Assembly (NCBI GenBank): GCA_964518335.1 | Contig: CAZFDT010000074.1 | Span: forward strand, 1 to 24,212 | DNA from: CAZFDT01 sp964518335 | Lineage (GTDB): Bacteria > Planctomycetota > Phycisphaerae > Phycisphaerales > Phycisphaeraceae | Direction of reading: 5' to 3' | Length of the DNA: 24,212 nucleotides | In this document: positions 1 to 6,593 of the stretch, in pieces | How the letters are laid out: each line of letters opens with the position of its first letter | Numbering within the stretch: the first letter of the stretch is position 1 | Position numbers and translations under genes: made by a program | The notes under the pieces: model-generated | Databases searched by the model: none | Seen by the model: only the letters and a program-made list of their open reading frames with translations | Told to the model about the DNA's origin: nothing

Positions 1-184
1 GCTTCATCGCCGCCTTCCACCGGGTGTGCCCGACGATGATCACGGCTTCGGCATCCACGACGATGGGCTGCCGCCAGCCGAACTCGCGCAAGGAGGCGGC
101 GACGGCGTCCACCGCCCCGTCGTTCTGTCGCGGGTTGCCGGGGTAGGGTTTGACCTGGTCGATGGGGCGGATTTCGATGTTCAT
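1..184 (-). CDS. ParB-like N-terminal domain protein, probably a phage-type DNA methyltransferase (partial)
   Basis: Only the first 61 residues lie in the window; the gene runs off the left edge. The protein begins MNIEIRPIDQVKPYPGNPR and continues with an SLREFGWRQPIVVD segment and then IIVGHTRWKAA. These are the typical first half of a ParB/Srx-type nuclease fold (PxxNPR-like and GHxR motifs). In phage and planctomycete elements this domain usually precedes a DNA N4/N6 methyltransferase domain, but that part is not visible, so the full function is inferred. The ATG at 182-184 has a GGAG Shine-Dalgarno about 8 bases upstream. It is the last gene of the minus-strand element genes, separated from the primase-helicase by about 390 bases that hold a hairpin and a repeat. 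Confidence 0.8.
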   Translation of the reverse strand, partial: MNIEIRPIDQVKPYPGNPRQNDGAVDAVAASLREFGWRQPIVVDAEAVIIVGHTRWKAAMK

Positions 185-224
185 TTGGGTGCTCCAGAGT
201 TTTTTTCACACGAAGGAAAGAGAG

Positions 225-237
225 TGATTACTTGCGG
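225..237. repeat. Third, partial copy of the TGRTTACTT motif
   Basis: The plus strand reads TGATTACTTGCGG, close to the TGGTTACTTACCGG found at 3600 and 10367. It lies about 41 bases upstream of the ParB-like start codon, a spacing similar to that of the 3600 copy (35 bases) from its gene. The second half of the motif seen in the other two copies is not present here, so this copy is weaker. Confidence 0.35.
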
Positions 238-281
238 CTGTTCCCGCCGCGATCTCCTGTAAATCCGCGCAGGGAGGAACC

Positions 282-342
282 GTTGCAGTTGCCCTTGCCA
301 AGTTCCCCACTGCCACACTGGCAGATTGTGGGGAACTGCAAC
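282..342. repeat. Long imperfect inverted repeat (hairpin)
   Basis: The inner stem pairs AGTTCCCCA (301-309) and CTGCCA (310-315) with TGGCAG (319-324) and TGGGGAACT (329-337), leaving a three-base loop and a four-base bulge. An outer arm GTTGCAGTT (282-290) can instead pair with AACTGCAAC (334-342), so two folds compete for the same right arm. It lies in the leader of the ParB-like gene. It could be a protein-binding or recombination site, or an RNA structure; nothing decides between them. Confidence 0.6.
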
Positions 343-470
343 AATTCGCCCACGTTCGCCCCCGGGCGTACCATCGCGCGGTGGCCTGGTGGTACGCCTA
401 TCCCTAAAGGACGCGACGTGGGCCAACGTGGTTGTACGGGTGGCCAACGAAACGGTGTTAGCGCGCGAGT

Positions 471-574
471 CTGCGACTCTGCGAGTCTCTTTCCAGCCCC
501 ATCCACTATTTATTTCTTCTCTCCCCTTCACGCGTAGGGGTGGAAAACAGAGTCGCAGAGTCGCAGAGTCGCAG
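471..574. repeat. Octamer tandem repeat inside an inverted repeat
   Basis: The right arm contains three tandem copies of CAGAGTCG starting at 548. The left arm (from 471) is an imperfect reverse complement, CTGCGACTCTGCGAGTCTC. The symmetry continues inward through TTTCCAGCCCC on the left and GGGGTGGAAAA on the right, with about 35 unpaired bases between. The repeat starts within a few bases of the primase stop. Similar CGCAGAGTCGCAGA strings are, as far as I recall, frequent between genes in planctomycetes, so this may be a dispersed genomic repeat that can also fold as a hairpin behind the primase gene. Confidence 0.65.
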
Positions 575-575
575 A

Positions 576-3239
576 TCATGGCGTCGCCTCCGTGGCATGA
601 AGCCGCCAAACAGCGCCGTTGCGGTGGTGTTCGTTGGGGTTGCTGTCGAGGAAGCGCCCGCCGACCACGCGCCGTCGGTATGCCCGCAGCTTGTTGCCGA
701 CCTGTCGCGGGGTGGGTGTCTTGCCCGGTGGGCAGCCGACGAAACACTCCAGCGCGGCGCGCATGGCGACACTGGCCTCGTCGCTGGGCTGGTAGTCCTT
801 GCGGTACAGCGTCGAGAGCATGTCGGACGCGACGATGCCGGCGCTGTTCATGTCGTAGGTGGCCCACGCCTGGATCAGTTGGCCCAGCGCGTCGGCCGTG
901 GTGTCGGACGCTTCCGCCAGCTTGGTCCGGGTTCGGCACGGATCGGGCAGGCCCGCCCACACGATTGCCTCGCGCACGAGCTGCGACCAGCCCTCGAAGC
1001 TGCCAAACGGCGTGAGGTCGTGCTTTGGCCGCCCTGCTTTGCAATACGCCACCAGAATCGTGAGTGCGTGGGCCAGCAACCTGGGCCGGTTCTCCTTCAC
1101 CCAGCCGAGCAGGTCCGGGTGGCGGAAGCCGGTGCGTTCCTCGGGCTTCTCTTCTAGGACGTCGAGGCGTACGTGGATGATGCGGCGGGTGGTGTCGGCC
1201 GCGACCGAGACGTTGTTGCCGGTGCCGTACCACACCGGCATCAGGGGCAGGTCCACCTGCTCACTCTTGCCCAGGATGCGGTCCTTCCAGCGCGTCGTCG
1301 TCAGGGCGCGGTCGAGCGTGTCGTTACCGAAGTTGCCTTCGAGGTTGTCGAGGTGAACCACCCGGTCACCGGCGATCGCCACGGCCGTGATCTTCTTCCT
1401 CATCTCCTCCGAATCGTGAGCGTAGGACGACACGGGCATCTCGTAGCCCAGCACGATCTGGCCGATGACCTGGACCAGCAGCCCCTTGCCGGCCCCACGA
1501 ATGTTGGCGTCGATGAGAAACAGGGGCGTCGGCCCGTCGAAGGCGAATCGGGCCAGCGGGGTCAATAGCGCCGCGAACCAGGCGGCGAGATGGTCGTCGC
1601 TGGCAAAGATGAAGTCGCAGACGACCTCACGCAGGTCCTCCAGCGCAGCCTGGGCATCATCGATATCCACATCGTCCGGGATGATGGGGAAGTCGGTGGT
1701 CGGTTGGTACAGCACGCCGGTAACGCTGTCATACCCCGGCGTCTGCCACAGCGACCCATCGGGCCGCAGGATTGGTGCGTCGGAGATCCCCGCCAGGTGT
1801 CGGATGCCGGACCACTGCCCGCGGGCATCGACGGCGGCGACCAGCCATTGGGTGGGATGGGTCGGGACCTCGACGATGTCATCACCCTTGGACGTCAACC
1901 GTACGAAGACGGCGAACTGCGTCATCCGCTCTCGGAGCGACGCCTGCGGTAAGGATCTGATCGTGCCCGCGCCCTGGCGGCGGATGATCCCGTCCTGAAC
2001 CTGATCATCACGAAGCACCCGAACCAGCATGCCGCCGCGCTGGAAAAGGTCTGGATCCTGATTAAGCGCGTCGACCGTCTCAAGCACGACCCGGTGTTCT
2101 TCGGTGTCGATCGTGATCTTCGGCCGGCGCAACGGTGGTCGCGCCCGTGGTACGGGTGGCAGCATCGGCGAGTTCGTCAGGTTCTCCGCGCTGGGGATGA
2201 GGTTTGCCTCAGTGCCGGAGATTGGCTCGTCCACCGTTTCTCTGCCGCTGTCCCGGTTAGCCATCTGCACCAGCGTGCCGATGCCCAGCCGACGCCCGTT
2301 GTTGTTGGCGGCGTAGGCCCCGCCGTTGAACGTTTCCCACTTCCCAGCGCACTCACCGGGTTCGTATTTGGATGACTGCTGCGACCATGCGTCCCACGCG
2401 GCCAACATGATGGCCGATGAGTCGATGTCATACAGGATCATGCCCACGCGGAGCCAATTGTCGTAGTCGTCGGCTCGGGCGGGATTGAGACGCTGGAGCT
2501 GCCGCAGAGCGTCGATCATTGCGACAGGGTCCACGGTCACCTGGGTGGTCGCCGCACTCACAACCGGCTCATCCGGCAACTCCGGGATCACGTCGGTGTC
2601 CGACGGTGTCCAGCCGACGATCAGGTCGATGGCATCGTCGCCCTCGTACCACTCACCCGCGATGCAGAACCGCGACCAGTGCGGCCGTTTGTGATGCCGA
2701 CCGAACAGCCGGATGAAGTTGCCGAAGTGCCCCTTGCCAGGCTCGGGTGCCACGCCGCTCTGCTTCGGAAACACCTCCCAGCCTTCGGGCGCCAGTGCCG
2801 TGGCCCACGCCCGCACGTCCCGCGCATGACGCGGACGATCGAACAACACCCAGACGTGAAATCCGCCCTTGCCGTTGCTGTCCTCCAGCAGCGGGTACAT
2901 GCCCATCTCCTCGAGCTTGCGGTACAACGCGGTCGCCTTGGCGAAGTTCTCAGCGGCGAGCTTCTCGTCGGGTGGGCCGTGGTTGTCCACGTCCCACACG
3001 GCGAACCGGCACATGCTGTCCTCGCCGACCGCATGGAGGCCGATGGTCTTCTTGCCGCTGTAGTGGACTGCCAGCGCCTTGATGACCAGCGCTTCTTTGG
3101 CGGTGACGCTGCCGCCATCAGGTAGGTACAGCCCGTAGGCATCCGTTCGGTTGACGACGTGCTTCATCGCCCACTGGGCCAGTTCCGGTGCGCGGCGCGT
3201 CCATGCGCCAGATGCGTCGGGTCCATCCGTGCTGCTCAT
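576..3239 (-). CDS. Primase-helicase with archaeo-eukaryotic primase (TOTE type), PriCT-2-like and D5/SF3-like ATPase domains
   Basis: This 887-aa protein probably primes and unwinds DNA for replication of the mobile element. Residues about 75-190 look like an archaeo-eukaryotic primase domain of the TOTE type: FAVWDVDNH (79-87) gives the acidic metal motif and GGFHVWVLFD (125-134) the conserved histidine. Residues about 238-330 (LNPARADDYDNWLRVG onward) resemble PriCT-2. A C-terminal ATPase has a Walker A-like RGAGKGLL near 581 and a Walker B-like VVHLDNLEG near 632, as in plasmid and phage D5-type helicases. Domains were assigned by eye. The ATG start overlaps the stop of the 109-aa gene by four bases (ATGA), which suggests translational coupling. 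The stop is followed at once by the octamer repeat. Confidence 0.85.
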   Translation of the reverse strand: MSSTDGPDASGAWTRRAPELAQWAMKHVVNRTDAYGLYLPDGGSVTAKEALVIKALAVHYSGKKTIGLHAVGEDSMCRFAVWDVDNHGPPDEKLAAENFAKATALYRKLEEMGMYPLLEDSNGKGGFHVWVLFDRPRHARDVRAWATALAPEGWEVFPKQSGVAPEPGKGHFGNFIRLFGRHHKRPHWSRFCIAGEWYEGDDAIDLIVGWTPSDTDVIPELPDEPVVSAATTQVTVDPVAMIDALRQLQRLNPARADDYDNWLRVGMILYDIDSSAIMLAAWDAWSQQSSKYEPGECAGKWETFNGGAYAANNNGRRLGIGTLVQMANRDSGRETVDEPISGTEANLIPSAENLTNSPMLPPVPRARPPLRRPKITIDTEEHRVVLETVDALNQDPDLFQRGGMLVRVLRDDQVQDGIIRRQGAGTIRSLPQASLRERMTQFAVFVRLTSKGDDIVEVPTHPTQWLVAAVDARGQWSGIRHLAGISDAPILRPDGSLWQTPGYDSVTGVLYQPTTDFPIIPDDVDIDDAQAALEDLREVVCDFIFASDDHLAAWFAALLTPLARFAFDGPTPLFLIDANIRGAGKGLLVQVIGQIVLGYEMPVSSYAHDSEEMRKKITAVAIAGDRVVHLDNLEGNFGNDTLDRALTTTRWKDRILGKSEQVDLPLMPVWYGTGNNVSVAADTTRRIIHVRLDVLEEKPEERTGFRHPDLLGWVKENRPRLLAHALTILVAYCKAGRPKHDLTPFGSFEGWSQLVREAIVWAGLPDPCRTRTKLAEASDTTADALGQLIQAWATYDMNSAGIVASDMLSTLYRKDYQPSDEASVAMRAALECFVGCPPGKTPTPRQVGNKLRAYRRRVVGGRFLDSNPNEHHRNGAVWRLHATEATP

Positions 3240-3565
3240 CGCGCCAGCCCCCCGCGCAGCGCCGGCGCCCCCGTGAGAATCTCCGTCCCGCCCGCGTCGT
3301 CGTCGCCGCGCTCGATCACGACCGCGTCGGTGCCGAACTCGCGTCGCACGTACCCCGTGAAGATCAGCGCGAGCGTGCGGCCTACGTCGCTTGAGGTGTC
3401 GATCGCAACCGTCTTGGCTTGACGGTCGACGGCAGGGTGTTCCTCCAGTTCGACTCGCTCCTCACCGTGGATCGCCTCGGTAGCGATGCGACTGAGCAGC
3501 AGCGTGCCCTCCAACTCGGCGAGCGGCACAGTGCGGCTGAACTTGAAGCAGATGTTGGTTTGCAT
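3236..3565 (-). CDS. Hypothetical protein, 109 aa, coupled to the primase-helicase
   Basis: No family was recognised. The protein starts MQTNICFKFSRTVPLAELEG, is acidic in the middle (EERVELEEHP) and ends in a glycine/alanine-rich tail; there is no signal peptide or membrane segment. The start at 3565 is preferred over a longer frame to 3694 because AAAGGA sits at good spacing ahead of it and the longer frame would run into the sigma-like gene. Its stop overlaps the primase start by four bases, so a role next to replication (for example a single-strand-binding or helper protein) is possible but is only inferred from position. Confidence 0.7.
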   Translation of the reverse strand: MQTNICFKFSRTVPLAELEGTLLLSRIATEAIHGEERVELEEHPAVDRQAKTVAIDTSSDVGRTLALIFTGYVRREFGTDAVVIERGDDDAGGTEILTGAPALRGGLAR

Positions 3566-3599
3566 TGTTAAGGTCCTTTCATGTGCGCGATGCTTCCAT

Positions 3600-3635
3600 T
3601 GGTTACTTACCGGGACCGCGCGCATTCTGGTTGTT
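3600..3635. repeat. Spaced repeat motif, copy 1 (TGGTTACTTACCGGG-N13-TGGTTGTT)
   Basis: TGGTTACTTACCGGG starts at 3600 and TGGTTGTT at 3628. The same pair with the same 28-base offset is found at 10367 and 10395. Each copy therefore holds two direct half-sites of the form TGGTTNNTT. This copy lies 35 bases upstream of the 109-aa gene start and touches the stop codon of the sigma-like gene. A regulator or recombinase binding site is a reasonable guess. Confidence 0.6.
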
Positions 3636-4164
3636 ACTCGTTGAGCGATTTCGCGAGCTTGACGATGGCAGGGTGTCGCAAGACCTCCTTCCACCTCTGC
3701 CGAACTACGCCGCGTTTGAGCTGAAAGCGGCTCATGGTCGTAGCCTCCCCGTCTTCGAGCATGGATATGGCAATGAGCTGTAGCGCCTCGGGAAGCTTGG
3801 TTACCGCATCCTCAAAGTCCATGCCAAAGTCGATCGACGCCGGCTGTGTCCGCACGTCACACAGCGCTTCATCAGGCACCTCATCGATTGGGGAGGGCAA
3901 CTGCCCTTCATTGCGCTTCTTGGCCTTCCGCTCTTCGATTCGGTTCAGGATGTTGTTCTTCACGACGCGGCTCACGAACGTACTCCGTGCGCCGCGATCA
4001 GCCCTGTACTTGTGGATGACCTCGCCAACGTGCGTTTGTAGGTCTTCAGTCAGAGGATCGATATCACTCCTGGTGTAGCCGTAGTGGCCGATGAGTTTGA
4101 GCACTTTGATACGAATGATCGTTGCGTCTGCCTCGGTGATCCGAGGGTCTCTTTGTATGTCCAC
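3634..4164 (-). CDS. Sigma-70-like (ECF-type) factor of the mobile element
   Basis: This 176-aa protein resembles small sigma factors. Residues about 16-85 (LIGHYGYTRSDIDPLTEDLQ through FVSRVVKNNILNRIEERKAK) fit a region 2-like helical block with a basic end. Residues about 114-170 (FEDAVTKLPEALQLIAI, then RFQLKRGVVRQRWKEVLRHP) fit a region 4-like helix-turn-helix. The similarity is judged by pattern, and the protein could instead be another HTH regulator. The start is a GTG at 4162-4164 with a strong GGGGGAG ribosome site 8 bases upstream, which lies in one arm of a perfect hairpin. As an element-encoded factor it may direct transcription of the downstream replication genes. Confidence 0.65.
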   Translation of the reverse strand: MDIQRDPRITEADATIIRIKVLKLIGHYGYTRSDIDPLTEDLQTHVGEVIHKYRADRGARSTFVSRVVKNNILNRIEERKAKKRNEGQLPSPIDEVPDEALCDVRTQPASIDFGMDFEDAVTKLPEALQLIAISMLEDGEATTMSRFQLKRGVVRQRWKEVLRHPAIVKLAKSLNE

Positions 4165-4170
4165 GGTGGT

Positions 4171-4190
4171 CTCCCCCGGCCAAGGGGGAG
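4171..4190 (-). promoter_or_regulatory. Hairpin covering the Shine-Dalgarno of the sigma-like gene
   Basis: CTCCCCC (4171-4177) and GGGGGAG (4184-4190) form a perfect 7-bp GC-only stem with a six-base loop. On the minus-strand transcript the arm at 4171-4177 reads GGGGGAG and is the ribosome binding site of the sigma-like gene. The fold would hide it, so translation may be regulated. No T-tract follows, so an intrinsic terminator is less likely. Confidence 0.5.
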
Positions 4191-4362
4191 GTCACGTGGG
4201 TGTTCGCTGAGACGGAGTAGACCTGCTTCGCTATCACCTTCCGGGGCGGAGCAGAGAATCGCTGTGAGTACGCCGTCGTCGGCGTTCACCCACAGCGTCC
4301 TCCGTACTCCGGCCGGATAACTGTCTGGTTAACGTGATGAAATATTGGTTACTGATGCAGAC

Positions 4363-4728
4363 TCAGGCATCAATGACTGGTTCATGGTCGTAGGAATGTG
4401 GTAGGCCATGAACAATCACGAGTTCATCGATCTCGCCATCAGGCATCTGGTCAAGGTCGTTGAAGAACTCGATCCAATCGCATCGCAGAACGAAATCCCC
4501 AATCGGGTACTCGTGTCGCTCAGCGCCGATTTTCTGCCGGCGCTTCATTCGCAGTGGCGTGGTAAGTACCGGCTGCCGTTGGCGAATGGGTAAACCATAG
4601 ACCACGCCACAACCGAGCCGTTGACACAGAATCACAAGGCGTCTGCGACATACGTACAGGCCGCTCAGTCTGACCTGAGAGCTGCCTCGGGGCGAGAGGT
4701 GGTGAGGACGGGACGTTACACTGTTCAT
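4363..4728 (-). CDS. Hypothetical protein, 121 aa
   Basis: No named family. The second half (IGAERHEYPIGDFVLRCDWIEFFNDLDQ, then MPDGEIDELVIVHGLPHSYD) looks like a real folded protein. It resembles, from memory, small hypotheticals that accompany recombinase/DUF2924 elements in planctomycetes, which often end in a DGxIxxLxVxHGLP pattern. The start at 4728 is chosen because GGAGAG lies 8 bases upstream; a longer frame to 4791 has no ribosome site. The gene is collinear with its neighbours, lying 92 bases after the QueC-like stop and about 200 bases before the sigma-like start. Confidence 0.55.
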   Translation of the reverse strand: MNSVTSRPHHLSPRGSSQVRLSGLYVCRRRLVILCQRLGCGVVYGLPIRQRQPVLTTPLRMKRRQKIGAERHEYPIGDFVLRCDWIEFFNDLDQMPDGEIDELVIVHGLPHSYDHEPVIDA

Positions 4729-4803
4729 GATGCACTCTCCGCAACATTGCCCGATCGCCGACATGGCGATCACGATGTTCGGAGTGTGCATAAGTTGTGG
4801 GGC

Positions 4804-4823
4804 TGACTAGTCGTGACTAGTCA
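4804..4823. repeat. Two adjacent 10-bp palindrome units (TGACTAGTCG, TGACTAGTCA)
   Basis: TGACTAGTCG is followed directly by TGACTAGTCA. The second is a perfect palindrome and the first differs by one base. They sit exactly at the 3' end of the QueC-like gene, whose stop codon is 4821-4823. They may be a protein-binding site or a short stem; no T-tract supports termination. Confidence 0.55.
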
Positions 4824-6593
4824 TGACAACTCAAGAATTTCGGCAGCTTTCTCACCCTTAGGCGTTAGGAAATAGCCGCCGCGCCCGCCACTGTGCTTTT
4901 CATTGTCAATGAAACCGGCTTGAACAGCCGCCGCGAGAGCGTTCTTGAACGTCGTGTTGAACTTTGCCCCGACCCATCCTGCAAGCACCTCTTGCGTTGG
5001 CTTGGTCGCCACATTCGCACCGATGACATGTTTCTCGAAGAGTGACTGGATGATCTCTTTCTGCGTCTTGCCCAGACGCTTCACTTCCGCCTTGAACTCC
5101 GCGAGGGACACTTCTTCACTTCGTCGCGGCAAACTGACTTGCTCCGCATCGAAGGCGTAGTTGACAACGGAAGTGTCAGCAAGAACTCCAGTTCGGCGGG
5201 CTTCCACATGATTCTTCATCTCAGATGCCATCACCACAGCGACCTGTTTTGCATGACGTAGATGAAGGTCAAACAACTTCTCGGCACCCAATGTGGGACT
5301 CATACCAAGGTACGGATAGACGCGACCGAGTTCTCCCGCGTAAGCTTGGTGGAATAACAGAACTGAATTCATCTTCTCCACACGTCTGGCATCACCGACA
5401 AATCGCTCTCCCATGATCCGATCTTCATCCTTCTTGCGATGATCACATATTGCGTCGGCGCGATAGCCGGTTGCTGGATCGTCATCCTGGCAGTCTGCAC
5501 CTAACGCGGCAACTCGACGGGACAAGCACTGCGAACACATCCCGCAGTGCGGCGCCTTAAGCGTGAACTGACGCGTGTGGGAGCAACTAAGCGTGTTTCG
5601 TGCAAGGTCACGATGTCCCGCATTGCACAGCCGCCGCAGGACGTCCTCCTTGGTGTCCCAGAGGTACTCATTGTGAACTCGAAACTGCGAGTCAGTGACG
5701 GCAGAGAATAGCTGCCCGAATCCCGCCATTGCTTGCGGATGGGTCGTTCTAGTCGCTCGTCCGCCAATCTCTTGGCCACACAGCGGAAGATTAATGCTGA
5801 CGATGCCATTCTCATAGAAGTATATGTCGTCGATTCTGAAATAGTGGGCAACTGCAGCCGCCATTGACGCATAGAGAAACGACCTGCTCCTTTGAGTGGG
5901 ATCTCCGTCAGGCGACTGGATGCGGTTGGCCAGGACCGGGAAATGAACGGGCCGGAGCTTCGGATCCTTAGCTCGGTTGCTGATCTCGGCGACGAGCTCT
6001 CGCTGCTTCTTCGCAAGATGGTCCACCGGCTTATGACTTACAAGCGCTACACGATGACGGTGTGTGATTACCTCCTCAACGACGCCGGTGAGAGAATCCA
6101 ATCCCCCTGAGAACAGAAGAACGCGTTCAACGGGATCGGGGTCCTTGGACCGGGTACGGAAGTCGAGATAATCCTGGAACTGCGGACGAACATCCATCTT
6201 TGTGAAGGCAAACTCATATTCATCGTCCGTCAGAAACCTCAGCGTCTCAACTAGGGTTTCAGTCACCTTCGAGTGAGACCAGAAGGCAAGGTCTCTTACA
6301 GGGATGACGAAACGAAATGCGCGATACCATTTGTCACCGTAGTCGATGGTCTTGCCACCGAAGCGTCGGCAGGACTGGTCTGCGGCATAAACAAGGGCAG
6401 CCAATTCCATCAGATCATGTACACGGTCCGGCAGCCGACTTGCCATGCGATCCGTCAAATCTGTGATTTTGAGACGAACATTCTTCTGCGGGCCGAACGT
6501 TGCCAGTGGCAGTCTTGTTGCGGATTGCCACGAGCTGCCGCGGCGGCGATCAGCTGCGCCATTGCAGAGAATTACGTGAGCGTTAGGCAACAT
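4821..6593 (-). CDS. QueC-like protein (PP-loop ATPase, Qat/CBASS-associated type) with C-terminal winged-helix-like domain
   Basis: The core (about 155-370) has the PP-loop LLFSGGLDSLTG (SGGLDS at 162-167) and a cysteine cluster C337, C350, C353, C356, as in the zinc site of 7-cyano-7-deazaguanine synthase QueC. At 590 aa it is more than twice the length of housekeeping QueC (about 220-240 aa). It has a 150-residue N-terminal extension and a C-terminal region (about 490-590) that looks like a winged helix. That layout recalls defence-linked QueC proteins (QatC, Cap9) rather than queuosine synthesis. No other queuosine gene is nearby. The ATG has GGGAGG six bases upstream and overlaps the preceding gene by 11 bp, so the two are co-expressed. 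Base composition is visibly less GC-rich than the recombinase genes, which suggests cargo. Confidence 0.85.
   Translation of the reverse strand: MLPNAHVILCNGAADRRRGSSWQSATRLPLATFGPQKNVRLKITDLTDRMASRLPDRVHDLMELAALVYAADQSCRRFGGKTIDYGDKWYRAFRFVIPVRDLAFWSHSKVTETLVETLRFLTDDEYEFAFTKMDVRPQFQDYLDFRTRSKDPDPVERVLLFSGGLDSLTGVVEEVITHRHRVALVSHKPVDHLAKKQRELVAEISNRAKDPKLRPVHFPVLANRIQSPDGDPTQRSRSFLYASMAAAVAHYFRIDDIYFYENGIVSINLPLCGQEIGGRATRTTHPQAMAGFGQLFSAVTDSQFRVHNEYLWDTKEDVLRRLCNAGHRDLARNTLSCSHTRQFTLKAPHCGMCSQCLSRRVAALGADCQDDDPATGYRADAICDHRKKDEDRIMGERFVGDARRVEKMNSVLLFHQAYAGELGRVYPYLGMSPTLGAEKLFDLHLRHAKQVAVVMASEMKNHVEARRTGVLADTSVVNYAFDAEQVSLPRRSEEVSLAEFKAEVKRLGKTQKEIIQSLFEKHVIGANVATKPTQEVLAGWVGAKFNTTFKNALAAAVQAGFIDNEKHSGGRGGYFLTPKGEKAAEILELS

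Larger units (their letters stand above)
185..575. other. Intergenic region between primase-helicase and ParB-like gene
   Basis: No convincing gene is seen here. It holds, from low to high coordinate, the ribosome binding site of the ParB-like gene, a TGATTACTT motif copy, a long imperfect hairpin (282-342) and an octamer-based inverted repeat (471-574) that begins directly after the primase stop codon. Short open frames cross it on both strands but have no family resemblance or good start context. Confidence 0.6.

Noticed and set aside
228..506. 92-aa minus-strand frame upstream of the ParB-like gene
   Set aside because: No ribosome site or family resemblance, and it runs through the hairpin; treated as non-coding.
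326..1015. 229-aa open frame on the plus strand opposite the primase end
   Set aside because: Mostly antisense to the well-supported primase-helicase, with low-complexity Arg/Trp/Cys sequence; the first part crosses repeats.
181..1233. 350-aa open frame on the minus strand over the primase 3' region
   Set aside because: It is arginine/proline-rich shadow sequence of the primase gene in another frame and crosses the octamer repeat.
4050..4289. 79-aa minus-strand frame (MNADDGVLTAILCSAPEGD) ahead of the sigma-like gene
   Set aside because: It overlaps the sigma-like gene in another frame and crosses the GC hairpin; it could be a leader peptide but nothing supports this.
4408..4593. 61-aa plus-strand frame (MNNHEFIDLAIRHLVKVVEE)
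   Set aside because: Looks protein-like, but it is antisense to the 121-aa minus-strand gene, which has the better ribosome site and matches the direction of all neighbours. Not fully excluded.
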